Assembly: GCF_016804325.1 (NCBI RefSeq)
Contig: NZ_CP043627.1
Span: 4,461,001-4,525,000 of the forward strand
Reading direction: 5' to 3'
Source: Methylobacterium aquaticum
GTDB taxonomy: Bacteria > Pseudomonadota > Alphaproteobacteria > Rhizobiales > Beijerinckiaceae
Length of the DNA: 64,000 bases
The position numbers and the translations under genes are program-made. Below, one piece after another: positions 1 through 7,604 of this stretch (the stretch's first letter is position 1; the number at the start of each line of letters is the position of its first letter). The notes under the pieces were generated by a model, which made no database searches, had not been told where the DNA came from, and saw only the letters and a list, made by a program, of their open reading frames with translations.

Positions 1-566
1 GCGGGAGACGACATCAGGATCCAGGCGATCTGATAGGGGAAGGTGGCGTCCGGGTTCTTGGTGACGATCTCCACCGTCATCGGATCGACCGCCTTGTACG
101 ACGCGACCGCCGGGATGCGGGTGCGGCCCTGCGCCGATTGGCGCGGATCGAATTGCGGGCTGTCCTGCTTCAGAAGCTTGTCGAGGTTCCACACCACCGC
201 ATTGGCGTCGAAGGCCGAACCGTCATGGAAGGTCACGCCGGGGCGGAGCTTGAAGGTCCAGCGGGTCTTGTCGGCCGGATCGATCGTCCAGGAGGTGGCC
301 AACCCGGGCGTCAGGTCGGAGGCCTTGTCGGACCGGCTGAGGTCCCAGTTGATGAGGGCGTCGTAGATCGTATAGCCGGCAAACCGCATGCCCTCGCCGC
401 CATTGTCGGCCTGGCCGGTGGTGAGCGGGATGTCCGAGGCGGTCATGCCGATGCGCAGCACGCCCTGCGCGCTCGCGGGCCCCACCAGCGCGAGGGCGAG
501 GGCGAGCCCGGACAGGGTTCGCCCGAGCGCGGACCGGCGCAGGAGCGGGCGGGTGAGCAGCGGCAT
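1..566 (-). CDS. ABC transporter solute-binding protein, family 5 (N-terminal part, runs off window)
   Basis: This is the amino-terminal ~188 residues of a periplasmic oligopeptide/dipeptide-type binding protein (SBP family 5), which captures peptides or related solutes for an ABC importer. The start ATG at 566 is followed by a twin-basic, hydrophobic signal peptide ending near ASA-QG. After it come features typical of the family: an RIGMTASDIP strand, a YDALINWD segment and a TFHDGSAFDANAVVWN stretch. The carboxyl end lies beyond position 1, so total length and partner permeases cannot be seen. A second family-5 binding protein runs off the other end of the window; they are treated as separate genes. 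The substrate cannot be told from this fragment. Confidence 0.88.
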   Translation of the reverse strand, partial: MPLLTRPLLRRSALGRTLSGLALALALVGPASAQGVLRIGMTASDIPLTTGQADNGGEGMRFAGYTIYDALINWDLSRSDKASDLTPGLATSWTIDPADKTRWTFKLRPGVTFHDGSAFDANAVVWNLDKLLKQDSPQFDPRQSAQGRTRIPAVASYKAVDPMTVEIVTKNPDATFPYQIAWILMSSP

Positions 567-717
567 CGTGAAATTTCCCCGTCGGTGACTGACGGGGAAG
601 GGACTGCAAGAGCCCTGCCAACTGTTTCGCGATCGTGAGCCCGGTTCCTGGGCAGGGAAAATGCCTAGATTTTGGGCTGCCTCATTCGAGGGCGAACGAT
701 CAACAGCGGAATTGCTC

Positions 718-1272
718 TCATGTAAGGCAGGCCTCCGCCTGTGCCGCATCGATCTTCCGGTCGGCGACGAGATGGGCGAGGCCATGCACCAGCGCCCAGG
801 CCCGCAGGGCCTCGCGCTCGGCGGGGGCTGAGGGCTCGCGCGCGGCCACCACGTTTCGCAACGCCCCGAACGCGGAGCCCGAGGCCTCCGCGAGATCGGG
901 ATGCGCGGCGCCATCGACCACGCCGCCGAACATCAGCCGGAAGGTCGCCCGATCCGCATTGGCGAAGTGCAGATAGGCCCGGCCTAGGGCGGTGAGCCGG
1001 CCTGCCGGCTCGGCCCGGCTTCCCGCCGCGTCGAGCGCCCGGCGCAACTCCCGGAACCCCTCCGCCGCCAGCGCCGCCAGCAGCGCCTCGCGGCTGGCGA
1101 AGTGGCGGTACGGAGCGTTGTGCGACACGCCCGCCAGCCGCGCCGCCTCGCGCAAGGTGACAGCCTCGACGCCGCCGGATCGCAGCAACTCGCGCGCCGC
1201 CGCGATCAGGCTGCGGCGCAAGTCGCCGTGATGATAGGCGCTGCCGTCCTCGGATGTTGACAACGTCCACAT
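718..1272 (-). CDS. TetR/AcrR-family transcriptional regulator with WHG-type C-terminal domain
   Basis: The 184-residue product is a one-component repressor. Residues ~10-60 form a TetR helix-turn-helix: SAYHHGDLRRSLIAAARELL, then LREAARLAGVSHNAPYRHF, which is the recognition-helix signature of this subfamily. The C-terminal half (YLHFANADRATFRLMFGG) resembles the WHG ligand-binding domain. ATG at 1272 is chosen because the domain begins ten residues later; an upstream extension only reads through the promoter. It is divergent from a DUF2306 membrane gene, and the gap between them carries inverted copies of ATGTTGACA. The same half-site forms a palindrome over the crtI start 3.6 kb away, so carotenoid genes are possible targets (inference). 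The ligand is unknown. Confidence 0.9.
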   Translation of the reverse strand: MWTLSTSEDGSAYHHGDLRRSLIAAARELLRSGGVEAVTLREAARLAGVSHNAPYRHFASREALLAALAAEGFRELRRALDAAGSRAEPAGRLTALGRAYLHFANADRATFRLMFGGVVDGAAHPDLAEASGSAFGALRNVVAAREPSAPAEREALRAWALVHGLAHLVADRKIDAAQAEACLT

Positions 1273-1298
1273 GTCCCGTATGTTGCGCCTGTCAACAT
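1254..1298. promoter_or_regulatory. Putative TetR operator region (inverted ATGTTGACA/TGTCAACAT)
   Basis: Perfect inverted 9-bp arms, ATGTTGACA at 1254-1262 and TGTCAACAT at 1290-1298, straddle the tetR start. A nested TATGTTG/CAACATA pair lies at 1279-1285 and 1293-1299. The core TGTCAAC/GTTGACA is also found at crtI. Autoregulation and control of the divergent DUF2306 gene are inferred. Confidence 0.5.
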
Positions 1299-1360
1299 AA
1301 GCGTGTCGGACAGAGCCGCAAGTCGCGGGTGCCGCCGCATGCCTTGGATCGGGGTTCGCC

Positions 1361-1756
1361 GTGACGCTCCAGCCGCTCCTCCAGGCCTCGCCGATGATCC
1401 AGGCCCATGCCGCGGCGGCGATCGCAGCCCTGCTGCTCGGGGCGGTGCAGTTCGTCCTGCCGTGCGGCGGAGGGCGGCACCGGTGGATGGGCATGATGTG
1501 GGTCGGCCTGATGGCTGTGGTGGCGCTCAGCTCCTTCGGCATCTCGAGCCTGCGTCAGGTCGGGCCATTCAGCTGGATCCACCTCCTGTCGGTGCTTTCG
1601 CTCGCCCTTCTCGTCCGTGCGGTGCTCGCCGCGCGGCGGGGCGACATCGCGGCCCACCGCTGGACCATGATCGGGCTCTATCTCGGCGCGCTGGTGATCA
1701 CCGGGCTGTTCACCCTGCTGCCCGGGCGGATCATGGGACACGTGGTGCTCGGGTGA
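1361..1756 (+). CDS. DUF2306 family membrane protein
   Basis: This is a 131-residue integral membrane protein with four hydrophobic segments, near residues 12-33, 41-60, 68-88 and 102-124. The pattern of H..W.G.M conserved residues in the second and fourth segments matches the DUF2306 family of uncharacterised small membrane proteins. Translation starts at GTG 1361; the ribosome-binding site is weak, so a start slightly downstream cannot be excluded. The gene is divergent from the TetR regulator and probably shares its operator, as TetR genes are often paired with a membrane protein they repress. No biochemical role is known for the family. Confidence 0.75.
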   Translation: MTLQPLLQASPMIQAHAAAAIAALLLGAVQFVLPCGGGRHRWMGMMWVGLMAVVALSSFGISSLRQVGPFSWIHLLSVLSLALLVRAVLAARRGDIAAHRWTMIGLYLGALVITGLFTLLPGRIMGHVVLG

Positions 1757-1784
1757 GGGTGTCCCGATCGGATTCGGCCTTCGC

Positions 1785-2534
1785 TCAGCGCTGCCTCACG
1801 TCGATCCGGTCGCGGTCCATCGCCAGCGGCGGACGGGTGACCGGGGCCTTCAGCAGCCGGTCGCGGCTCAGGCCCTTGTGGACATGGACCATCAGGGCGA
1901 TGCCGAAGAGCGGCGTGATCAGGTTGACGACCGGGATCACCATCAGCCCGGCGAGCAGGGCGCCGGCCAGCATCACGGTCGCGGAATGGTGGCGCCGCAT
2001 GGCGCCGGCCTCGGGCAGCGGCCGGAACCGGGCGGCGGCGAGTTCGAAATATTCCCGGCCGAGCAGGTAGGTGTTGGCGAGGAAGAACGCCGCCACGTTG
2101 ACCCCCGGCACCAGCAGCAGAAGCAAGGCCGCGAGGTTGACGGCGAGCGCGAGGCCGGCGAACCGCAATGTGTAGAGCATCGCCTGGGACAGCGGCATCG
2201 CCCGGCCCGGCACCTCGTCCGGGAAGTCGGTGCGCTCGACGATCTCGGCGGCGTCGTCGAGGAAGTAGCCCGCCACCAGGATCGAGACCGGCGGCAGGAT
2301 GTAGGCGAGCCCGACGAAGATCCCGGCTCCGGCGAGGAACGACGCCACGGCGTTGACCATCGCGTAGTCGGTCGAGATCGGGTGGGCGGCGAGGATCGCC
2401 GCGATGCCCTTGGTGAGGCCAAACCACACCAGGACCAGGAGCCCGACCGTGAGGCCGAGCGACTTCCACAGGATCGCCCGGAGCGGCGGGGAGAACACCT
2501 GCCGCAGGGCCGCGAAGGCGGCGTTGATCAGCAT
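1785..2534 (-). CDS. EI24/CysZ-like integral membrane protein
   Basis: The 249-residue protein has four to five long hydrophobic segments (about residues 25-45, 60-90, 125-155, 185-215). It begins with the MLINAAFAALRQVFSPPLR amphipathic lead-in typical of the EI24 domain family, which includes CysZ-like proteins in proteobacteria. CysZ mediates sulfate uptake in E. coli, but alphaproteobacterial homologues are mostly uncharacterised and no cysteine-biosynthesis gene lies nearby, so function is left open. The basic C-terminal tail is probably cytoplasmic. It is convergent with the DUF2306 gene and divergent from the DUF3775 gene. Confidence 0.8.
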   Translation of the reverse strand: MLINAAFAALRQVFSPPLRAILWKSLGLTVGLLVLVWFGLTKGIAAILAAHPISTDYAMVNAVASFLAGAGIFVGLAYILPPVSILVAGYFLDDAAEIVERTDFPDEVPGRAMPLSQAMLYTLRFAGLALAVNLAALLLLLVPGVNVAAFFLANTYLLGREYFELAAARFRPLPEAGAMRRHHSATVMLAGALLAGLMVIPVVNLITPLFGIALMVHVHKGLSRDRLLKAPVTRPPLAMDRDRIDVRQR

Positions 2535-2682
2535 CGGGAACCTCGAGGAATGGCGCGCCGCCGCTCACTTGATGTCGAACGGCCCCGGCGTCCAGAGGTG
2601 AACCGATCACGGCGAACCCGGCCGCGCTTCGCGGGTTGAGGCTGACATCCAGTGTCGCGCGTGCTGCGAGGAGGTTCGGCCG

Positions 2683-3072
2683 ATGGACATCGCCGTTGAG
2701 AAAGTCTGTGAGTTCATCCTGCGGGTCCGGGCCCTCGACGTGAAGGAGGGTCTGAGCGACCCCGATTCCGGCTCGAACCCGATCGACGACGGCGCCCGCG
2801 ACGTGCTGGTCGACGGCACCGACGACGCCACCGAAGAGGAGCTGCGCGAGGTGATCGCCGGCCTCAACGACGACGAGCGGGCCGAGCTGGTGGCGATCCT
2901 GTTCATCGGTCGCGGCGACATGGAGCCGGAGGAATTTCCCGATGCCGTCCGCCTCGCCCGCGAGCGCGAGGCCGCGGGCACCCGCCCTGCCGATTACCTC
3001 CTCGGCATCCCGAATGTCGGCGACCTGCTCGACGAGGGGCTGGCGGCGTTGGGGTTGAGCTGCGACGTGTAG
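2683..3072 (+). CDS. DUF3775 family protein
   Basis: This is an acidic, soluble 129-residue protein. Segments such as VCEFILRVRALDVKEG near the N-terminus, the helical DERAELVAILFIGRGDM region at ~65-85 and the C-terminal GIPNVGDLLDEGLAALG are characteristic of DUF3775, a small alphaproteobacterial family of unknown function. A strong ribosome-binding site (GAGGAGG, 8 nt upstream) supports the ATG at 2683. It is monocistronic and followed by a long repeat-rich gap. Confidence 0.8.
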   Translation: MDIAVEKVCEFILRVRALDVKEGLSDPDSGSNPIDDGARDVLVDGTDDATEEELREVIAGLNDDERAELVAILFIGRGDMEPEEFPDAVRLAREREAAGTRPADYLLGIPNVGDLLDEGLAALGLSCDV

Positions 3073-3139
3073 GCGACCGATCGGGTCCTGTCGGAAGCAC
3101 GGCCGGTCCCACGGCGCGTCCGGCAGGAGAAGAGCGCGG

Positions 3140-3400
3140 GTTTCTCCTCTCCCCGCCCACGGCAGGTCTGTCCGGGGAAAGACTGAGGCGCGAGTTTTCC
3201 CCTCTCCCCGCGGGCGGGGAGAGGCCTGAGCTCCGAAGGGGCTCAGGAAGCCCGAAGGGCGAGGGTGAGGGGGTGTTTCCGAAGGAGCCTCATCCGGAAA
3301 CACCCCCTCACCCTCGCTCCGGCTTTCGCCTCCGCTCACTTCATCGACGACAAGGTCGATGAAGTCCTCTCCCCGCCCGCGGCAGGGCTGTCCGGGGAAA
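3140..3400. repeat. Cluster of GC-rich palindromic repeats left of the insertion sequence
   Basis: The gap after the DUF3775 gene has no credible gene. It contains several hairpins: CCTCTCCCCGC/GCGGGGAGAGG near 3199-3225, a perfect 23-bp inverted repeat (arms 3259-3281 and 3295-3317, 13-nt loop), and CTTCATCGAC/GTCGATGAAG at 3339-3348 and 3355-3364. The unit CTCCCCGCCC..GGGCTGTCCGGGGAAA occurs at ~3146-3180 and ~3366-3400. It recurs inverted at 4651-4743, on the other side of the transposase. Confidence 0.7.
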
Positions 3401-4650
3401 ATTTGGGTCTGGGTGCATGCCCTGCCACGCCGGAGGTGATCCGGGAGTTGTCCGGTTGTCGAGACACGAACATCCGGGCAGGACATGCACCCCAGCGATA
3501 CCCGCTTCGCCCAGCTGCTGGAAGGCCTCGATCGCCAGCAGATCGCCCAAAGCGTCGCGCGCCACGGCGCCGACGCCTACGACAAGTGCTTCTCCTCCTG
3601 GGATCACCTGCTGGCCCTGATCTTCGCCCAGCTCAGCCCCGCCGCCAGCTTGCGCGCCCTGGAGGTCGCCTGGAACGCTCACGCCGCGGCCCATCCCCAG
3701 CTCGGCACCGGGCGGCTGCATCGCTCGACCCTCTCGGATGCCAACCAGCGCCGCCCCCTGGCGGTGTTCACCGAGACCTTCGCCCGCCTGGTCGGCCAAC
3801 TCGACCGTCGCCTGCGCCGCGACGGACGCACCTTGCTGCGCCTGATCGATGCCACCCCGATCCCGCTCGGCGCCCTGCACGGCTGGGCCCGCTCGAACGG
3901 CCGCATCCGCGGGATGAAGCTGCACCTGGCCTACACACCCGAAACCCACCAGCCCCGCCTGCTCGACCTCACCCCCGCCACCCGCAACGATGCCGAGATC
4001 GGCCGCCGGATCCCGCTGGAGCGCGGCGCCACATACGTCTTCGACAAGGGCTATTGCCACTACGGCTGGTGGAGCGCCATCGCCGAGGCCCAGGCGACGT
4101 TCGTCACCCGACCCAAGACCAACATGCGCCTGCGCGTGCGCACCGGCCGTCCCCTGCCGCCCGAGCCCGAGCGGGAGGGCGACGGCTTCACGCTGCTGGC
4201 CGATCACGAGGTCGCCCTGGCCAGCAAGGGCGACTCGCGCCTGGGCATGGGCCTGCGCCGGATCCAGTTGCGCCGCCACGAGGGCGGAGCACGCCTGACG
4301 CTGGTGACCAACGACCTGACCCGTCCCGCCACCCAGATCGCCGCCCTCTACAAGACGCGCTGGCAGATCGAGCTGTTGTTCCGCTGGCTCAAGCAGCACC
4401 TGGCGATCCGCCGCTTCCTGGGCCACAGCGAGGAAGCCGTGCGCCTGCAGTTGGTGGCGGCGATGATCACCTTCGCGCTGCTGCGCCTGGCGCTGCGCCG
4501 CCACTGCCCGCGCGTGCCGATCCTGCGCTTCGTCGACCTGCTGCGACAGGGCTTGTTCGAGCCGCAGACCTGGGCCGAGGTCCGGGCCCTGCTATCGCCA
4601 AGACCGACCGCAACCAGGCGCAGAAGGAGGACGGCCCATGCCTCCTAACT
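3401..4650 (+). mobile_element. IS4-family insertion sequence (ends approximate)
   Basis: A single transposase gene is flanked on both sides by the same repeat unit in opposite orientation (left ends ..TCCGGGGAAA, right begins TTCCCCGGA). This places the element boundaries near 3401 and 4650. I could not identify convincing terminal inverted repeats or a target duplication, so the exact ends are uncertain. Confidence 0.55.
3485..4648 (+). CDS. IS4-family transposase (DUF4372 + DDE domain)
   Basis: The 387-residue transposase looks intact. Residues ~5-75 match the DUF4372 N-terminal domain (RFAQLLEGLD, then FSSWDHLLALIFAQLS). The DDE nuclease follows: first aspartate in LRLIDATPI (~130), second in YVFDKGYCHY (~185), and the glutamate in a perfect Y-(2)-R-(3)-E-(6)-K IS4 signature (YKTRWQIELLFRWLK, ~297-311). 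It cuts and rejoins the element ends. The frame is open over the full family length with no internal stop, so the element may still be active. The basic C-terminus (RRRRRTAHAS) is short-tailed. Confidence 0.93.
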   Translation: MHPSDTRFAQLLEGLDRQQIAQSVARHGADAYDKCFSSWDHLLALIFAQLSPAASLRALEVAWNAHAAAHPQLGTGRLHRSTLSDANQRRPLAVFTETFARLVGQLDRRLRRDGRTLLRLIDATPIPLGALHGWARSNGRIRGMKLHLAYTPETHQPRLLDLTPATRNDAEIGRRIPLERGATYVFDKGYCHYGWWSAIAEAQATFVTRPKTNMRLRVRTGRPLPPEPEREGDGFTLLADHEVALASKGDSRLGMGLRRIQLRRHEGGARLTLVTNDLTRPATQIAALYKTRWQIELLFRWLKQHLAIRRFLGHSEEAVRLQLVAAMITFALLRLALRRHCPRVPILRFVDLLRQGLFEPQTWAEVRALLSPRPTATRRRRRTAHAS

Positions 4651-4743
4651 TCCCCGGACAGCCCTGCGCCCGCGGGGAGAGGGGGATTTCCCGCGCCTCG
4701 TCTTTCCCCGGACAGCCCTGCGCCCGCGGGGAGAGGCGAAAAC
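4651..4743. repeat. Inverted copies of the repeat unit right of the insertion sequence
   Basis: Two tandem copies of TTCCCCGGACAGCCCTGCGC followed by CCGCGGGGAGAGG (4651-4685 and 4704-4738) are the reverse complement of units at ~3146-3180 and ~3366-3400. The rest of the gap to crtI (4744-4899) holds only the two putative operators described separately. Confidence 0.65.
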
Positions 4744-4781
4744 CCGCGCCTTTTGCTTCAGCGAGACGGCCCTGACAGGGA

Positions 4782-4799
4782 TGTCAATCCAGGTTGACG
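4782..4799. promoter_or_regulatory. Second, imperfect copy of the TetR-type operator upstream of crtI
   Basis: TGTCAAT-CCAG-GTTGACG has the same architecture (7-bp half-sites around a 4-bp centre) as the palindrome at the crtI start about 110 bp downstream, with two mismatches to perfect symmetry. Confidence 0.4.
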
Positions 4800-4888
4800 C
4801 TAGCACGCTGTCAGCCGCTCGTCCCTCGATCTGCGGTCTGCCGGGGAGGTCGCCTTTTCCCCTTGCCACCCGGCCCGACCGCGACGAT

Positions 4889-4910
4889 AGTGTCAACCTA
4901 TGTTGACACT
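4889..4910. promoter_or_regulatory. Palindromic operator overlapping the crtI start codon
   Basis: Perfect 9-bp arms AGTGTCAAC (4889-4897) and GTTGACACT (4902-4910) flank a 4-bp centre, CTAT. The ATG of crtI (4900-4902) lies inside it, so a bound repressor would block initiation. The TGTCAAC/GTTGACA half-site also occurs inverted at the tetR promoter (1254-1298). Binding by that TetR protein is an inference. Confidence 0.6.
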
Positions 4911-6426
4911 CGACGATGCGCCGCCGCGGGTCACGTCCGCCCGGCGCCGCCCCCATGCGGTGGTGATCGGCAGCGGCTTCGGCGGGCTCGCGGCGGCCAT
5001 CCGGCTCGGCGCGCGGGGCTACCGGGTCGCCGTGCTCGAACGGCTCGACCAGCCGGGCGGGCGGGCGCGGGTCCACCGGCAGGACGGTTTCGCCTTCGAT
5101 GCCGGGCCGACCATCGTCACCGCGCCGTTCCTGTTCGAGGAATTGTGGGGCTTGTGCGGGCGTCGTCTCGCCGACGACGTGACGCTCGTGCCGATGCGGC
5201 CGTTCTACCGCATCCGCTTCGACGACGGCGCCACCTTCGCGATGTGCGGCGAGGCCGAGACGATGCGCCGGGAGGTCGAGCGCCTGTCCCCCGGCGAGGG
5301 TGGTGCGTATGACCGCTTCATGGCGCTCTCCGACGAGTTGTGCCGGGTCGGGTTCGAGCAGCTCGGCGCGGTGCCGTTCGGCCGCGTCGCCGACATGCTG
5401 CGCGTCGCCCCCGACCTCCTGCGGATCGGCGGCCATCGCAGCGTCTACAGCCTGGTCTCGTCGGTGTTCCGCGACGAGCGCCTGCGCACGGCGTTCAGCT
5501 TCCACCCGCTCCTCATCGGCGGCTCGCCGTTCCGGGCGAGCGCGCTCTACGGCCTGATCGCCTCGCTCGAACGGCGCTGGGGCGTGCATTCGGCGCTCGG
5601 CGGCACGGGGGCGCTGGTGCGCGGGATGGTGCGCCTGATCGAGGGCCAGGGCGGCGAGGTGCGGTGCGGCGCCGAGGTCGAGCGCATCCTCGTGCGGGAC
5701 GGCACCGCCCGGGGCGTGGCGCTCACCGACGGCACCGAGTTCCCCGCCGACGTGGTGGTGTCGAACGCCGATTCGGCCGTGACGGCGCTCCACCTGCTGC
5801 CGAAGCAGGCGCGGGGCTGGCGCGAGCGGCGTCTCTCCCGGGCGCATTCCTCGATGGGGCTGTTCGTCTGGTATTTCGGCACGCGACGCCGCTATCCGGA
5901 TCTCGCCCACCACACGATCCTGCTCGGGCCCCGCTATCGCGGGCTCCTCGACGACATCTTTTCCCGCAAGGTGCTGGCCGAGGACATGAGCCTCTACCTG
6001 CACCGCCCGACCGCGACCGATCCGAGCGTGGCCCCGCCGGGCCACGATGCGTTCTACGCGCTGGCTCCGGTGCCGAACCTCGCCGGCGGGCAGGATTGGG
6101 CGGCGCTCGCCGAACCGTTCCGGCAGCGCATCGCCGCGCGCCTCGAAGCCACCGTGCTGCCGGGCCTGTCGGACGCCCTCGTCACCTCCCGGGTGACGAC
6201 GCCGCAGGATTTTTCCGACGACTTCCTGTCCTGGCGCGGCTCGGGCTTCGGCCTGGAGCCGATCCTGACGCAGAGCGCGTATTTCCGCCCGCACAACCGC
6301 TGCGGTTCGGTGCGCCACCTCTACCTCGTCGGCGCCGGCACCCATCCGGGGGCCGGGCTGCCGGGGGTGCTCTCCTCCTCGAAGATCCTCGATCGCGTGG
6401 TGCCGGATGCTGCCGTCTTCGCCTGA
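4900..6426 (+). CDS. crtI: Phytoene/diapophytoene desaturase (CrtI family)
   Basis: The 508-residue FAD-dependent desaturase introduces double bonds into phytoene (C40) or diapophytoene (C30) to make a coloured carotenoid at the membrane. The dinucleotide-binding motif GSGFGGLAAAIRLGARGYRV lies at residues ~24-43, followed by ERLDQPGGRARV and FDAGPTIVT, all hallmarks of CrtI. The C-terminal VGAGTHPGAGLPGVLSSSKI motif (~475-495) closes the FAD site. Length is normal. The start codon lies within a palindromic operator. crtB begins 20 bp before its stop, so the two are translationally coupled. No cyclase or hydroxylase is adjacent, so the final pigment cannot be read from this locus. Confidence 0.95.
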   Translation: MLTLDDAPPRVTSARRRPHAVVIGSGFGGLAAAIRLGARGYRVAVLERLDQPGGRARVHRQDGFAFDAGPTIVTAPFLFEELWGLCGRRLADDVTLVPMRPFYRIRFDDGATFAMCGEAETMRREVERLSPGEGGAYDRFMALSDELCRVGFEQLGAVPFGRVADMLRVAPDLLRIGGHRSVYSLVSSVFRDERLRTAFSFHPLLIGGSPFRASALYGLIASLERRWGVHSALGGTGALVRGMVRLIEGQGGEVRCGAEVERILVRDGTARGVALTDGTEFPADVVVSNADSAVTALHLLPKQARGWRERRLSRAHSSMGLFVWYFGTRRRYPDLAHHTILLGPRYRGLLDDIFSRKVLAEDMSLYLHRPTATDPSVAPPGHDAFYALAPVPNLAGGQDWAALAEPFRQRIAARLEATVLPGLSDALVTSRVTTPQDFSDDFLSWRGSGFGLEPILTQSAYFRPHNRCGSVRHLYLVGAGTHPGAGLPGVLSSSKILDRVVPDAAVFA

Positions 6427-7486
6427 TCCGCGTCGTCAGACGCCCTTCGCCGCCGCCCTGGCCCGCGCCGCCGACCACAGCGCCTGCCGGGACGCGATCC
6501 GGGCCGGCTCGCGCAGCTTCTATGCCGCGTCGTGGCTGCTGCCCGAGGCGGTGCGCCGCGACGCCTACGGGCTCTACGCCTTCTGCCGCCTCTCCGACGA
6601 CGCGGTGGACGGGGCGGGCGCCCGGGGAGACGCCGTGCCGCGGCTGCGGGCCCGGCTGGCGGCGGCCTATGCCGGCCGGCCTTCCGATGCGCCCGCCGAC
6701 CGGGCGCTCGCCGAGATCGTGACCCGCCACGCCATCCCCGAGGCGTTGCCCGCCGCCCTCCTCGAGGGGCTGGCCTGGGACGCCGCCGGGCGGCGCCACC
6801 CGGACCTCTCCTCCCTCGTCGCCTACGCGGCCCGGGTCGCCGGCTCGGTCGGCGCCATGATGACCCTGGTGATGGGCGAGCGCTCGCCGGAAGCCCTGGC
6901 CCGGGCCTGCGACCTCGGCATCGCCATGCAGCTCACCAACGTCGCCCGCGACGTCGGCGAGGATGCCCGCAACGGGCGCCTCTACCTGCCGGAAGACTGG
7001 CTGCGCGAGGCCGGGATCGACCCCGACGCGTTCCTGGCCCGGCCCGAACCGAGCCCCGCCCTCGCCGCCGTGGTGGCCCGCCTGCTCGCGGCGGCCGACC
7101 TCCTCTACGCCCGGGCCGAATCCGGCATCGCGATGCTGCCCCCCGCCTGCCGCCCGGCGGTGCGCGCCGCCGGGCTGATTTACGCCGAGATCGGCCGCGA
7201 CCTCGCCCGCGCCGGGCTCGACCCGGTCACCCGCCGCGCCCGGGTGCCGGGCGCCCGCAAGGCACAGCTCCTCGCCCGCGCGCTCGCCAGTTCCTCGATC
7301 CGCCGCGCCGACCGGCCGGCCCTGCCGGAGGCGGCGTTCCTGATCGAGGCGGTGGCGGCGATGCCGGCGCATCCCGCGGCCTCGCGGCCGGCCTGGTGGA
7401 ATCTCGGTGCGCAGGTCGCGCGGGTGCTTGATCTCATCGAGACGTTGCGGGAGCGCGAGCGCCTGGGCGGTGCGGCGCCGTCGTGA
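6407..7486 (+). CDS. crtB: Phytoene synthase (squalene/phytoene synthase family)
   Basis: The 359-residue prenyl transferase condenses two isoprenyl diphosphates head-to-head to phytoene or diapophytoene. Both Mg-diphosphate-binding aspartate motifs are present: DDAVD at residues 64-68 (within CRLSDDAVDGAG) and RDVGED at 181-186 (within QLTNVARDVGEDARNGRLYLP's core). The RLYLP segment that follows the second motif in bacterial CrtB is intact. It overlaps the 3' end of crtI by 20 bp, which supports a crtI-crtB operon under the palindromic operator. C30 versus C40 specificity cannot be decided from sequence alone. Confidence 0.95.
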   Translation: MLPSSPDPRRQTPFAAALARAADHSACRDAIRAGSRSFYAASWLLPEAVRRDAYGLYAFCRLSDDAVDGAGARGDAVPRLRARLAAAYAGRPSDAPADRALAEIVTRHAIPEALPAALLEGLAWDAAGRRHPDLSSLVAYAARVAGSVGAMMTLVMGERSPEALARACDLGIAMQLTNVARDVGEDARNGRLYLPEDWLREAGIDPDAFLARPEPSPALAAVVARLLAAADLLYARAESGIAMLPPACRPAVRAAGLIYAEIGRDLARAGLDPVTRRARVPGARKAQLLARALASSSIRRADRPALPEAAFLIEAVAAMPAHPAASRPAWWNLGAQVARVLDLIETLRERERLGGAAPS

Positions 7487-7604
7487 GGAGCCCGAGCGCC
7501 AAGCGTCGGAGCCGTCCCGGGTCTCGCGTCACGACGATCGGGGCGCCGCGAACGGGAGGAGGCCGGGTGATCCGGATCCGGCGAGATGCCTTCCGGAATT
7601 CGTC

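Noticed and set aside
1..566. The binding-protein fragments at the two window ends might be one gene on a 64-kb circle
   Set aside because: The frames would join, but the combined length (~357 residues) is far below the usual ~530 for this family and the window is a cut of a larger sequence.
3259..3317. 23-bp inverted repeat as an intrinsic terminator of the DUF3775 gene
   Set aside because: It is ~190 bp after the stop, has no T run, and is part of a wider dispersed repeat cluster.
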